A model generated the notes under the pieces. The model was not told where the DNA came from. It saw only the letters and a program-made list of their open reading frames with translations, and did not search any database. The position numbers were made by a program, and so were the translations under genes. Below are positions 18,834 through 28,372 of a stretch of 64,000 nt of DNA, piece after piece. Position 1 is the stretch's first letter; every line of letters begins with the position of its first letter. Source of the stretch: Alphaproteobacteria bacterium (GTDB lineage Bacteria > Pseudomonadota > Alphaproteobacteria > Micavibrionales > Micavibrionaceae); NCBI GenBank assembly GCA_030750865.1, contig JASMHE010000009.1, positions 1-64,000 on the forward strand. The letters run 5' to 3'.

Positions 18834-19061
18834 ATGACAAACATTTTAGACACATTCAACAACGTAATGGCCGGCTTCATGGCCCCCTCGAAACTGAGCG
18901 ACTTTGCAGGCGCTTTTGTCGCGGCCGCAGGCATTACAATCGCATCTGGTCATCCGGCCGGTGTCGTACTCGGTATCGCCGGACTGACAGCAATCGGCTA
19001 TGCCGCCAACGAAGTCGGCAAGCAAAGCCCGCTGGCCATGACACCGCCAACGCCCCGATAA
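18834..19061 (+). CDS. Small hypothetical membrane-associated protein
   Basis: 75 aa from ATG 18834, preceded by an AGGGAG ribosome site, which rules out the longer upstream frame. A Gly/Ala-rich hydrophobic stretch (FAGAFVAAAGITIASGH and GVVLGIAGLTAIGYAA) could form one or two short membrane helices. The C-terminus ends in Pro-Thr. Not recognised. It is isolated, convergent with the next gene. Confidence 0.6.
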   Translation: MTNILDTFNNVMAGFMAPSKLSDFAGAFVAAAGITIASGHPAGVVLGIAGLTAIGYAANEVGKQSPLAMTPPTPR

Positions 19062-19094
19062 AACAAAAAATAAAACAAAACGGGCGCGCCGCGC

Positions 19095-19712
19095 TTAAGT
19101 CGATTTTCTGAAACGTAAATAGATCACGGCTAAAATTGCGCCGACCGTGTTGCTGACCATATCCCAGCCTGTGTTGATATAGCCGCCGACATTGGTTTCC
19201 GGCAGGCTGAGCGTTGCCAGAAACTCGATAATTTCATTCACGCAGCCAAGCCCCATTGACGTCAAAACCAAAATCGCAATCACGGCAGCATTGACCTGCA
19301 ATGTCTCGATACCGTAGCGTGCTTTGACATGCGCGCTCAGCGCCTCGTAAGTGATAAAGACCGTCAAGCCGAACCCGTAAACATGAATAATCTGGTCATA
19401 TTTCGGGAACCACGGAAACGGACGCATATTATACAAAACCTGTGATTTGTCCGGTTCTGTAATCGCCTCGGGAATTGGCAAGATGCCGCCCGAAATGTGA
19501 AACAGCCCCCAAAAGGCCAGCGCCCAAAGCACGGCAGGGGAAAAGGTTACACGCTTATCCATAAATAACGTCACCGCAATCAGGACGACCATGACAACGG
19601 CATAAAAGGTGAATTCCTGATTACCGTTTATCACGGCATAGCTGACACCCGCCGCCATATAGGCCAAAACAAAGGCCGCGATGTAACGTAATCTTGACGA
19701 GAAACAATACAT
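19095..19712 (-). CDS. YjdF/DUF2238-like integral membrane protein
   Basis: 205 aa with about six transmembrane helices. Conserved-looking polar positions sit inside the membrane region: YDQIIHVYGFGLTVF, NEIIEFLATL and GWDMVSNTVGAILA. These resemble DUF2238 (YjdF) and the wider VanZ-like fold, in which Asp/His/Glu residues face a cavity. Function unknown. AAGG lies upstream of the ATG. It follows the mscS-like gene on the same strand, 44 bp downstream. Confidence 0.65.
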   Translation of the reverse strand: MYCFSSRLRYIAAFVLAYMAAGVSYAVINGNQEFTFYAVVMVVLIAVTLFMDKRVTFSPAVLWALAFWGLFHISGGILPIPEAITEPDKSQVLYNMRPFPWFPKYDQIIHVYGFGLTVFITYEALSAHVKARYGIETLQVNAAVIAILVLTSMGLGCVNEIIEFLATLSLPETNVGGYINTGWDMVSNTVGAILAVIYLRFRKST

Positions 19713-19756
19713 CAGTCGGCCTTCACTTTCATAGATATGCGATCAGCGTCTTATCG

Positions 19757-20644
19757 TTATGCCGCCTTCTTCTTGGACGATGATGATGACGATTTCTTGG
19801 ACGATGATTTTTTCGGCTTTGTTTCTTTTGCAGGTGGCGTTTGATCGTCTGCCATTTCAAGCGTGCGGATCGGATACGGAATTGTGATCCCTTCTTTATC
19901 AAAGGCCGCCTTGATGCTGCGGAACAGATCGCTCTTCGCGCCGATAAAGTCGGCTGGTTCGCACCAGAAACGGACAACCAGATCAACAGATGATGCCCCA
20001 AATGCCTTCACGAAAATAACAGGCTCTCTGCCTTCGGTCTTCAAAATGCTGTCTTGCTTATCAACGATCTTCTGGATCAACTTGATCGCTGTATCGATAT
20101 TATCGTCATAGCCGATACCAACATCCAAATCCTGACGCCGTTCGACCGCGCGTGAATAATTCTGGATTTCACCGTTCCAGATTTGACTGTTCGGGATAAA
20201 GACATCCACGCCGTCAACTGTTGTACATTCCGTACCGAACAATCCAAGAGACCGGATTTTCACAAACAGGCCGCTAACATGAATGACTTCATCAACACTG
20301 AACGGACGGATAAGCAACAACATCAAACCGGATGCCACGTTACCAAGCGTACCCTGCAGTGCAAGTGCGATCGCCAAACCGGCGGCACCAAGAACAGCCA
20401 GCAAGCTTGCCGTTTGCACACCAAACTGGCCAAGCACCATAATAACGGCCAGGGCCAGCACAACATATTTTGCAAAGCCGCCCAAGAAACTGGACAATGT
20501 CGCATCAAGTCGTTTCGCCGATGCAACGCGGTTTTGCAGCCATTTACCGATGACCCATGCCGCGATCATAATCGCAAGTGAAATCAAAATTTTCGTGCCC
20601 CATGATATACCGGCATCAATCGTCACGGTTGATAGCTCTTCCAT
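19757..20644 (-). CDS. Small-conductance mechanosensitive channel (MscS family)
   Basis: 295 aa. Three N-terminal membrane helices are followed by the pore helix GAAGLAIALALQGTLGNVASG, rich in Gly/Ala as in MscS TM3. Then come the beta domain (LLIRPFSVDEVI, VFIPNSQIWNGEIQNYSR) and the alpha/beta C-terminal domain. A Lys/Ser homopolymeric tail (KKSSSKKSSSSSSKKK) extends the C-terminus. The channel releases solutes on hypo-osmotic shock. AAGGAG lies 9 bases before the ATG. Confidence 0.93.
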   Translation of the reverse strand: MEELSTVTIDAGISWGTKILISLAIMIAAWVIGKWLQNRVASAKRLDATLSSFLGGFAKYVVLALAVIMVLGQFGVQTASLLAVLGAAGLAIALALQGTLGNVASGLMLLLIRPFSVDEVIHVSGLFVKIRSLGLFGTECTTVDGVDVFIPNSQIWNGEIQNYSRAVERRQDLDVGIGYDDNIDTAIKLIQKIVDKQDSILKTEGREPVIFVKAFGASSVDLVVRFWCEPADFIGAKSDLFRSIKAAFDKEGITIPYPIRTLEMADDQTPPAKETKPKKSSSKKSSSSSSKKKAA

Positions 20645-20736
20645 CTTTATCTCCTTATAAAGTCTGTGTTCTAAAATCTATATTCAAATCATGCCACGTT
20701 CCAAAGATGTAGCGGCACAGTTTGTAAATTCGCATT

Positions 20737-22254
20737 CTAGTTATACGGATTCTTACTCGTTCTGACAAGCAGCCTGACAGGAACACCTTCCAGACCGTAA
20801 TCTTTGCGCAAGCCGTTAATAATGTAACGCTTATACGCTTCGGGCAATGAATCAGGACGCGACACCCACATTGCAAAGGTCGGCGGACGCGTTTTGATCT
20901 GCGTGATATAGCGCAAACGGTTCGGACGCCCCTGCACCAGCGGTGCGGGATGATGGCTTTCCATATAAGACACCCATCTATTCAGCTTGCCGGTCGGCAC
21001 GCGTTTGTTCCAGCGCTCATATGTCCGCATGACGGTTTCCATCAATTTACCAATATTCTTGCCATGCAAGGCGGATGTTGTCACCATCGGCACATGGTCA
21101 AGCTGTCCGAATGACCGCAGCAGGCGATCTTCGATCACTTGCAGAATTTCTTTCTTACCACGCACATCATCCCATTTATTAACCGCCAGTATCAGAATGC
21201 GGCCCTCATTAATCACATGGTTGGCAATCGCCAAATCCTGCTTTTCCAGTGTCAGATTTGCATCGAGCACAAGGATCACGGCCTGCGCCAGACGAATAGC
21301 ACGGATCGTGTCATCAGCGGCCATTTTCTCGAGCTTTTGTGTAATACGGGCTTTCCTGCGCAAACCGGCCGTGTCCACCAAACGGAATGGCTGACCTTCA
21401 TATTCCCACTTCACGGTAATGGCATCACGCGTAATGCCTGCTTCCGGCCCTGTCATCACACGCTCATCCTGTACCAGCGCGTTCAACAATGTGGATTTCC
21501 CCGCATTGGGGCGGCCAACAATCGCAATTTTGATCGGGCGGATTTCATCTTCCCCTGCATCTTCATCTGCATCAGCCTTTTCTTCGGCCCCTTCGTCCGC
21601 GATATCATCATCTGCATCGCCTTGCGCATCGACCTCATCATCATCCAACGCGGCAAAATCGAACGACGTATCCCCTTCCAGATCATCCAGATTTCCGGCA
21701 AAGGCCAGATCATCGGGCTCAAGATCATCTTCGAGGTCATCTTCGATATCACGGTGTTTTTCGATATGCGGCATCAGAACGTCGAGCAGATTATCCATGC
21801 CGATCCCGTGCTCGGCCGACAAAATCACAGGTGTACCCATTCCCAAACGATAGGCATCGGCTTCGGCCTCCATCGCAATACGATGGTTTTCACATTTGTT
21901 GATCCCCAAAATGACCGGAATTTTCTTTTTGCGCAGCCAGCCGGCGAAATGTTCATCCACTGGTGTCACGCCCGCACGTCCGTCAATCACAAACAGGATC
22001 GCATCGGCATTATCAAGTGCATGTTCGGTTTGTTTACGCATGCGCGATTCAATGGAATCGTCATTGGCATTTTCAAGCCCCGCCGTATCAATCAGCAAGA
22101 GCGGTTCGCCATATAGCATACCGTCCGCCATCCGCCAGTCACGGGTGACACCCGGCGTATCGTCAACAATCGCAAGCCGCTTACCGGCCAGGCGATTGAA
22201 CAACGTGGATTTCCCGACATTCGGGCGACCAACAATAGCAAGTTTCATCGGCAT
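20737..22254 (-). CDS. der: GTPase Der (EngA), ribosome assembly
   Basis: Two tandem GTPase domains: G1 motifs GRPNVGKS (9-16) and GRPNAGKS (~247-254), with DTAG switch II and NKCE/NKWD G4 motifs, then the KH-like C-terminal domain (VSYMESHHPAP, IKTRPPTFAMW). Der acts in 50S subunit maturation. The linker between GTPase domains is unusually acidic: roughly residues 169-238 are dominated by Asp/Glu. Last gene of the yfgM-like/bamB/der unit, but TTGACA 40 bp upstream suggests its own promoter. A second ATG two codons in is an alternative start. Confidence 0.95.
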   Translation of the reverse strand: MPMKLAIVGRPNVGKSTLFNRLAGKRLAIVDDTPGVTRDWRMADGMLYGEPLLLIDTAGLENANDDSIESRMRKQTEHALDNADAILFVIDGRAGVTPVDEHFAGWLRKKKIPVILGINKCENHRIAMEAEADAYRLGMGTPVILSAEHGIGMDNLLDVLMPHIEKHRDIEDDLEDDLEPDDLAFAGNLDDLEGDTSFDFAALDDDEVDAQGDADDDIADEGAEEKADADEDAGEDEIRPIKIAIVGRPNAGKSTLLNALVQDERVMTGPEAGITRDAITVKWEYEGQPFRLVDTAGLRRKARITQKLEKMAADDTIRAIRLAQAVILVLDANLTLEKQDLAIANHVINEGRILILAVNKWDDVRGKKEILQVIEDRLLRSFGQLDHVPMVTTSALHGKNIGKLMETVMRTYERWNKRVPTGKLNRWVSYMESHHPAPLVQGRPNRLRYITQIKTRPPTFAMWVSRPDSLPEAYKRYIINGLRKDYGLEGVPVRLLVRTSKNPYN

Positions 22255-22344
22255 GGAAATAACTCTTTCACATCAATTCTGTGTCAACTGTACGATCATG
22301 CAATGACCGTACAATTTGAGATCGTGACGTTTATATCGGATGTC

Positions 22345-23718
22345 CTAGCGATATGCCAGCAAAATCCCATCTTCGCCAAGCAGATACAACGTGTCACCGG
22401 ATACAACAGGCGCTGTGCTGACATTCTTGCCCGTTTTCCAGTTCCGTATCATTTCACCGGTTTCAGGATCAATTTCGACAACATATCCGTGACTGGACGC
22501 CAAGATCAAACGGCCACCGGCCAAGACAGGCCCCTTCCAGAAAATATAATCATCTTTATCGTCAGGATCTTCGTAACGCGGCAATTCCTTGACCCAGCGC
22601 AGAATACCCTTCTCACGCGATAACGCCACCAGCGCATTATCCGCAGACAAGACATACACCATATTGCCGGAAACCCACGGCGTTTCCGTGCCGCCGATTT
22701 CACGGCTCCAGACCCGTGTGCCGCTACGTTCATCAATCGCAACAATCCGGCCGGAGAAGCTGACCGCAATGACCAGTCCTTTGTCAATCACAGGCAAGGC
22801 ACGAATATCGGCAAGGCTGGCCATGCCACCTGCCGACCGTACAACAGCCAGATTTTCGGCCCATGCAACAGCACCGTTTTGTACACGCAAGGCAAACAGC
22901 TCGCCCGAGGAAAAAGCCGGTACAACAATCTCACGGTTCACCGCGGGACTTGCCGCCCCGACAAGCCCTGCCGTTTCACTGATGCCAGCAAATTCCCACA
23001 GCGATTGCCGCGTTTCAATATCGAACACAACCAGACGATTATCCAGCGTCATCACAAAAATGCGGCCATCCATAATGGTCGGCGCCGCACGGGCAGGCGC
23101 AGGCAATTCCTTGCGCCACAAAATATCGCCGGACCGTAAATCCAGACCAAGCAATTCATTATAACCGTTTGTCGCATAAATCACGCCACGCGAATAGGCG
23201 ATACCGCCGCCGATCACGCGCTCTTCTTCATATTCATGCGCAATATCTGTACGCCATTGCCGGTCGCCCGTTTCACCGTCAAATGCGGTCACCTGATGTC
23301 CGGCATCAAGCGCCAAAACCGTATCACCGACAACCACCGGCGTCGATGTCAACGGAAAGCGCACAGATGCGCCATCACCGATATCGGCCTTCCACATCAA
23401 ATCCGGCTGGTCTTTTGTGAAACCCAAATGCTGCATTGTGTGGCTGGGATACCCGCCTGCCTGTGGCCAGAATTCATTATTCCATGCCTTTGGCAAAGCA
23501 ACCCCTTCTTTCATCAAAGACGCATCTTCGGGCTCAAGCTCGGTCTGCAAATCAAGAACGGAAACCCGTTCGCCCGCAACTATCATTTCGTCTTCGTCCG
23601 AGGAGAACCATCCGCCAACAGTCGAACAAGCGCCCAACGACACGGACATAGACACAAACAACGCCGTCATAAAAATATGTCGTAACATCTGTTTGTCTCT
23701 GGTGATGTTTTGCATCAT
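22345..23718 (-). CDS. bamB: Outer membrane assembly lipoprotein BamB
   Basis: 457 aa. An N-terminal signal ends in lipobox LGAC (Cys31). The body is a beta-propeller of PQQ-like WD repeats: DRQWRTDI, GDILWRKELP, SLWEFAG, GAVAWAEN, GTRVWSRE, GILRWVKELP. BamB scaffolds outer-membrane protein insertion with BamA. The start ATG overlaps the TGA of the upstream gene (ATGA), indicating translational coupling; an internal Met11 would give a shorter signal peptide. der follows downstream. Confidence 0.94.
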   Translation of the reverse strand: MMQNITRDKQMLRHIFMTALFVSMSVSLGACSTVGGWFSSDEDEMIVAGERVSVLDLQTELEPEDASLMKEGVALPKAWNNEFWPQAGGYPSHTMQHLGFTKDQPDLMWKADIGDGASVRFPLTSTPVVVGDTVLALDAGHQVTAFDGETGDRQWRTDIAHEYEEERVIGGGIAYSRGVIYATNGYNELLGLDLRSGDILWRKELPAPARAAPTIMDGRIFVMTLDNRLVVFDIETRQSLWEFAGISETAGLVGAASPAVNREIVVPAFSSGELFALRVQNGAVAWAENLAVVRSAGGMASLADIRALPVIDKGLVIAVSFSGRIVAIDERSGTRVWSREIGGTETPWVSGNMVYVLSADNALVALSREKGILRWVKELPRYEDPDDKDDYIFWKGPVLAGGRLILASSHGYVVEIDPETGEMIRNWKTGKNVSTAPVVSGDTLYLLGEDGILLAYR

Positions 23719-24395
23719 TCTGCGGCCTCCTCAATAACGGTCCGGCTTGCTTCAACTTCATAGACATGTTTCAAGGCCTGCGCCCGCTGGCGCACGGACT
23801 GCAAAATCTCCGGCGCATTAATCACAGGATCAAGATACGCAATCGCGCCATTATAATCATAATTGTGATGAGCCGTGAACACGGCCGCCTCGATACTGGC
23901 CAGCGGCCACCACGGGCTATCCTGATCCGCCGCTGTTTCATAAGCAGTGGCAAGATACGGGTTATCCGCGTTCAGATCATCCGATCCTTGCAGCGCCCGC
24001 AACGCGACAATCGCGGCATAAGATGCAAAATAATCCGGTGTATCGGCATGTGTCGCAATCCGGTCATACACGTCAAGCGCTTCGGCCGTTTTGCCATCAT
24101 CAAGGAACAACTTTGCCGCATGGAACTGCAACAATACTTTCTTACCGGCACGCAAATCCGATGCGATTTCCAGAATTTCATCCGGCGCGGCATCTGATTC
24201 AATGGCTTCAACCACGATCACCGTCTGGGCGCGGTCAACCTTTTGGTTCCAACTGCGCCAGCCGACAATAAATGCCGTAATCAAGACAGCCAGTATCATC
24301 CCGGTAATCAGGCTGCTGCCATATTCGTCCCATATCTTCTTTAAACGCTCCTGACGAAGGGATTCTTCGACATCCAGCATCAGATCGTCTGACAT
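23715..24395 (-). CDS. YfgM-like tetratricopeptide membrane protein
   Basis: 226 aa. A cytoplasmic start (LRQERLKKIWDEYGS) precedes one transmembrane helix (~27-46), then a periplasmic TPR-like region (LLQFHAAKLFLDDGKTAEAL, YFASYAAIVALRALQ). This is the layout of YfgM, an ancillary partner of SecYEG and PpiD, and the gene sits directly before bamB and der as yfgM does in enterobacteria. AGGAG lies 7-8 bases before the ATG. Confidence 0.85.
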   Translation of the reverse strand: MSDDLMLDVEESLRQERLKKIWDEYGSSLITGMILAVLITAFIVGWRSWNQKVDRAQTVIVVEAIESDAAPDEILEIASDLRAGKKVLLQFHAAKLFLDDGKTAEALDVYDRIATHADTPDYFASYAAIVALRALQGSDDLNADNPYLATAYETAADQDSPWWPLASIEAAVFTAHHNYDYNGAIAYLDPVINAPEILQSVRQRAQALKHVYEVEASRTVIEEAAE

Positions 24396-24467
24396 AATCG
24401 GCGCTCCTGCTTGTTCGGTTTCATATCCTGTAATTGTGCCATAACGGGCCCAGTTTAACGCATATTT

Positions 24468-24496
24468 TTGTATATTCCAGCGTTTTGTATTATAAT
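24468..24496 (+). promoter_or_regulatory. Strong predicted leaderless promoter
   Basis: TTGTAT (24468-24473), 17-bp spacer, perfect TATAAT (24491-24496), 6 nt to ATG 24503. The predicted +1 coincides with the start codon. Confidence 0.55.
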
Positions 24497-24502
24497 ATTA
24501 AC

Positions 24503-24853
24503 ATGAGTTTCAAAGTCATAGACAACCCGCAATTCGCCAAGAAAAACGCAAAGGCGGGCTTTAAAAACCACGAATTCAAGAAATTGGCAGGTCTTTTTTC
24601 GCACGGCGCAACGCACAGAGTGCTTTATGACATCGCCGTTGATGTCGATTTTGACGAAGGACTGGCCACATTCACCTATTACCGTTCAAATGCCTATATT
24701 CCTTTTCTGACCTTCATTGTCCGCCAGGTCGGGCCACGCACCATGATGTATGAAGTCTGGAAAGACGAAAAAGGCCGCATCACGAAAAGCGGTATGTTTG
24801 AACGCGCTTTCGAGAAACTCGAAATCGAAATCAATGATCTGATTGAGTCCTGA
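24503..24853 (+). CDS. Hypothetical protein (116 aa)
   Basis: Not recognised. Basic N-terminus (FAKKNAKAGFKNHEFKKLAG), then beta-rich sequence (VLYDIAVDVDFDEGLATFTYYRS, FLTFIVRQVG, MMYEVWKDEKGRI) and a C-terminal helix (FERAFEKLEIEIND). No signal peptide or membrane segment. The ATG at 24503 has no Shine-Dalgarno; a consensus -10 sits 6 nt before it. It is divergent from the yfgM-like/bamB/der operon, about 107 bp away. Confidence 0.65.
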   Translation: MSFKVIDNPQFAKKNAKAGFKNHEFKKLAGLFSHGATHRVLYDIAVDVDFDEGLATFTYYRSNAYIPFLTFIVRQVGPRTMMYEVWKDEKGRITKSGMFERAFEKLEIEINDLIES

Positions 24854-24944
24854 TTTATTAACGAAACAAGAAAAAAAAACGGATAAGATACACGGCTTTT
24901 CGGCAGATCATCTCATGCTATGCCGCAATCTCTTATGACTTAAA

Positions 24945-25844
24945 CTATGGCTTAAACGTGGTATGGCTGTCCAAATCAGCTTGCTTTATACGACTGCCTG
25001 CGGCACGCATTAAATGCGAATCCGGCGTTTCTAAGCCGTACTCCTCCACCGAATCATCATGCAATGACTGCCCGACCAGCGGATATCCAAGCAAACCGGT
25101 TTTCACGTATTCCTGACTAAACACCCGCGCCTCGGCCACCAATGACCGCTCGGCACTGACCGGCAACAGCTGGACATTATAACGGTCCATATCAATCGTC
25201 CGCTCCACGGCCTGCAAGGCGCGCGGCATGTGATAGTCGGATGTAACAATAATGACATCATCGATATGCGGATTCATATCAAGCCAGTTCTTGATTTCCA
25301 GCGCATTCCCGATCGTGTCTTTGGCATTATAGCCGACAATAATTTCCGTGTCAGCGGTGCTATACATCCGCTCGACCTGATCGCGGTAGGTTTCATTCGC
25401 ACCGGACACAAAGACAGGGCATTGCAGCTTTTCGCCCAGCTCAATCCCTGCGCCCATACGGCCCGCGCCGCCTGTTAATACAAAAACACCGCAATTTTCT
25501 GCCATCGCGGCATCGACCATACCGGCATCAATCGTGCGTTGATCGATTTCATCATCAAGCGCCGCATTTTCCGATATAAACGGGGCAACAGCCAGCGCCG
25601 TTCCCAACAGGGCCGCGATGCTGAATTTCCGTGCCACAGACATGCGGGGTTTTTCCGTTTTCTCGTGACGCCGGACATCATGCGCGTCCAAACCTTTATA
25701 ATCGCTGCCGACAGCATGGCGTGAGGGCACATATCCCTGATCCTGCCCGCGCTGTTCACGACGGCGTGCCAGCTCTTGTCTGGTCTGCTTGTCGGTCCAG
25801 GGCGTTGCGCCGCGTGGTCCGTCTGAATTTCTTTTTCTTGCCAT
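24945..25844 (-). CDS. YdcF/ElyC-like (DUF218) membrane-anchored protein
   Basis: 299 aa. A long basic, polar cytoplasmic N-terminus (~80 residues) precedes a single membrane helix (FSIAALLGTALAVAPF). The DUF218 domain follows: VFVLTGGAGRMGAGIELGE, CPVFVSGANE, DTIGNALEIKNWL, and IIVTSDYHMPRAL carrying the family's SxxHM-like motif. ElyC/SanA relatives act on envelope polysaccharide or peptidoglycan precursors. Start 25844 (MARKRN) is preferred; an in-frame start at 25895 lacks a ribosome site. Divergent from icd. Confidence 0.8.
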   Translation of the reverse strand: MARKRNSDGPRGATPWTDKQTRQELARRREQRGQDQGYVPSRHAVGSDYKGLDAHDVRRHEKTEKPRMSVARKFSIAALLGTALAVAPFISENAALDDEIDQRTIDAGMVDAAMAENCGVFVLTGGAGRMGAGIELGEKLQCPVFVSGANETYRDQVERMYSTADTEIIVGYNAKDTIGNALEIKNWLDMNPHIDDVIIVTSDYHMPRALQAVERTIDMDRYNVQLLPVSAERSLVAEARVFSQEYVKTGLLGYPLVGQSLHDDSVEEYGLETPDSHLMRAAGSRIKQADLDSHTTFKP

Positions 25845-25941
25845 AGCGCAATCCCGCTTTACATGGTGTTCCAGTTGGTTATAGGATAGGAACAAATATT
25901 CAATATTTTCTTAACGTAGCGCAGAATTTCAGGAGGCCCAT

Positions 25942-27159
25942 ATGTCCAAAATCAAGGTAGATAATCCGATCGTCGAAATTGACGGCGACGAAATGACTCG
26001 TGTCATCTGGGAAAAAATCCGTGAACGCCTGATCCTGCCTTATCTGGATATAGACCTAAAATATTTCGATTTGTCTATACAAAACCGCGATAAAACCGAC
26101 GATCAGATCACGGTGGATGCGGCAAATGCCATCAAAGAACACGGCGTCGGCGTCAAATGTGCGACCATCACGCCGGACGAGGCACGGGTCGAAGAATTCG
26201 GGCTAAAGAAAATGTGGCGTTCCCCGAACGGTACAATCCGTAATATTCTGAACGGTACGGTCTTCCGTGAACCGATCACCTGCGACAATGTGCCGCTCTA
26301 TGTTCCGGGCTGGAAAGAACCGATTGTCATTGGCCGTCATGCATTTGGCGATCAATATAAAGCAACCGATTTCAAAGTTACAAAACCCGGCAACCTGAAA
26401 CTGGTCTTCACACCCGAAGACGGCAGCGAACCCGAAGAACACGAAGTATTCGATTTTCCGGCGGGCGGCGTTGCAATGGGCATGTACAACCTTGATGAAT
26501 CAATCGAAGGTTTTGCGCGATCCAGCTTCAATTACGGTCTGGCACGCAAATATCCCGTTTACATGTCAACCAAGAACACAATTCTGAAAGCCTATGACGG
26601 GCGTTTCATCGAGATTTTCCAGCGCATTTTCGACGAAGAATTCAAAGACCAGTTCGATGCGCAGGGCATCTGGTACGAACATCGCCTGATCGACGACATG
26701 GTCGCACAAGCCATCAAATCCAAAGGCGGATTTGTCTGGGCGTGTAAAAATTATGACGGCGATGTGCAATCCGATATCGTGGCGCAGGGCTTTGGCTCTC
26801 TTGGTCTGATGACATCGGTATTGTTGACGCCGGACGGCAAAACCGTCGAAGCCGAAGCGGCACACGGCACAGTCACACGCCATTACCGCCGCTGGCAAAA
26901 AGGCGAAAAAACATCAACAAACCCGATTGCGTCCATCTTCGCATGGACACGCGGCCTGAAATATCGCGGCGAGTTTGACGGCAATGACGCCCTTGTCGAT
27001 TTTGCAAGCGGTCTTGAAGCCACCTGTGTCGAAACAGTCGAATCCGGTCACATGACCAAAGACCTTGCGCTGCTGATCGGTGAAGATCAGGCATGGCTGA
27101 CGACCGATGATTTCATGGATAAAATCATCGAAAATTTCGAAAAACACATGACGGCATAA
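25942..27159 (+). CDS. icd: NADP-dependent isocitrate dehydrogenase
   Basis: Oxidative decarboxylation of isocitrate to 2-oxoglutarate in the TCA cycle. The 405-aa enzyme belongs to the homodimeric eukaryote-like subfamily. Visible features are [13 protein letters not shown], the substrate loop SPNGTIRN, the REPI segment, [13 protein letters not shown] (metal Asp), the NADP-binding [11 protein letters not shown], and [17 protein letters not shown] near-perfect ribosome site AGGAGG precedes the ATG. Confidence 0.97.
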   Translation: MSKIKVDNPIVEIDGDEMTRVIWEKIRERLILPYLDIDLKYFDLSIQNRDKTDDQITVDAANAIKEHGVGVKCATITPDEARVEEFGLKKMWRSPNGTIRNILNGTVFREPITCDNVPLYVPGWKEPIVIGRHAFGDQYKATDFKVTKPGNLKLVFTPEDGSEPEEHEVFDFPAGGVAMGMYNLDESIEGFARSSFNYGLARKYPVYMSTKNTILKAYDGRFIEIFQRIFDEEFKDQFDAQGIWYEHRLIDDMVAQAIKSKGGFVWACKNYDGDVQSDIVAQGFGSLGLMTSVLLTPDGKTVEAEAAHGTVTRHYRRWQKGEKTSTNPIASIFAWTRGLKYRGEFDGNDALVDFASGLEATCVETVESGHMTKDLALLIGEDQAWLTTDDFMDKIIENFEKHMTA

Positions 27160-27211
27160 GCACCGGATAACGCACCTCCCTGAGATAACGTACACCTAGA
27201 TAACGCACACC

Positions 27212-28339
27212 ATGACAGGAACAGTCCGCCTTATTCTTCTGACCCTTTTGCTATGCAGCGGCATCACGCCGCATCATGCCGCATTTGCACAAGATGACGC
27301 AGAACAGCAACCATCTACTGTCACCGAAACACAAACAGATGAAACGGACACCGCCGAAAACAGCGATGCCCAAAACAGCGCCCCCGAGAATAGCGATAAA
27401 GACACGGCCAAAACCGATAAGACTGAAACCCGTGAAGAAGAAACCAGCGCAAAAACCGATGAAAAGGAAACCGGCACCGAAAGCGTTAATCCACAAACAC
27501 TGGATTATATCGGCGATATGATCGTGCATAAGACCAGTTACGATGACACGCTGATTGATCTGGCACGGCGCAACAATCTCGGTTTTGTGGAAATACGGGC
27601 AGCCAACCCGTTCATTGACCCGTGGCTACCGGGTGAAAATGTCGAAATCGTTCTACCCACCCGTCATCTTTTTCCGGACTCACCACACGAAGGCATCATC
27701 ATCAACCTGCCTGAAATGCGGCTTTTTGTTTTCCCTGCAGATGGCACGTCTGCACCCTTCAGCTACCCGATTGGTGTCGGTCGCGTCGGATTGGAAACAC
27801 CGATAGGCACAACAAAGGTCCGCGCAAAAACAATCGGTCCGATCTGGCGGCCAACCGACCGCATGCGTGAAGAAGACCCGGATTTGCCAGAAATGGTACG
27901 CCCCGGACCACGCAACCCGCTGGGCACGCATGCGCTGTATCTGGGATGGCCGGAATATGCCATACACGGCACCAACAAACCGTTTGGCATTGGCCGCCGC
28001 ATCAGCAGCGGTTGTATTCGCCTTTACCCCGAAGATATCGTGAAGCTCTATGATAAAATTGCCGTTGATACGCCCGTGGCCGTTGTGAACCAGCCGGTCA
28101 AAGCCGGATGGATCGATGACACGTTTTATGTCGAAGCCCACCCGTCTTTAACGCAATCCGACAAGGTCGAAGAAAATGGCGGCATACCGAGCTTCGAATT
28201 CGAAGACCGTGATATGAAACTGATTATCAGAAAAGCAGGGAAATATGCCGATGATCTGAACTGGCACAAAATCCGCCAAATCGTCAGAGAACGGCGCGGC
28301 TACCCGGTCGCCGTTATGGCCAAAGACAACGCCAAATAA
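27212..28339 (+). CDS. L,D-transpeptidase with LysM-like domain (YkuD family)
   Basis: 375 aa, exported (signal peptide 1-26, HAAFA cleavage). Residues 27-95 are a disordered Glu/Asp/Thr/Lys-rich spacer. A LysM-like segment (~99-150: DTLIDLARRNNLGFVEIRAAN) precedes the YkuD catalytic domain with H252 (IHGTNKP) and SSGCIRL (Cys268, Arg270). These enzymes make 3-3 peptidoglycan cross-links or attach lipoproteins. There is no Shine-Dalgarno; the 50-bp gap after icd holds three GATAACG-type direct repeats. Confidence 0.92.
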   Translation: MTGTVRLILLTLLLCSGITPHHAAFAQDDAEQQPSTVTETQTDETDTAENSDAQNSAPENSDKDTAKTDKTETREEETSAKTDEKETGTESVNPQTLDYIGDMIVHKTSYDDTLIDLARRNNLGFVEIRAANPFIDPWLPGENVEIVLPTRHLFPDSPHEGIIINLPEMRLFVFPADGTSAPFSYPIGVGRVGLETPIGTTKVRAKTIGPIWRPTDRMREEDPDLPEMVRPGPRNPLGTHALYLGWPEYAIHGTNKPFGIGRRISSGCIRLYPEDIVKLYDKIAVDTPVAVVNQPVKAGWIDDTFYVEAHPSLTQSDKVEENGGIPSFEFEDRDMKLIIRKAGKYADDLNWHKIRQIVRERRGYPVAVMAKDNAK

Positions 28340-28372
28340 GAACATGACTGCACGCACGGCACAGACAGATCA

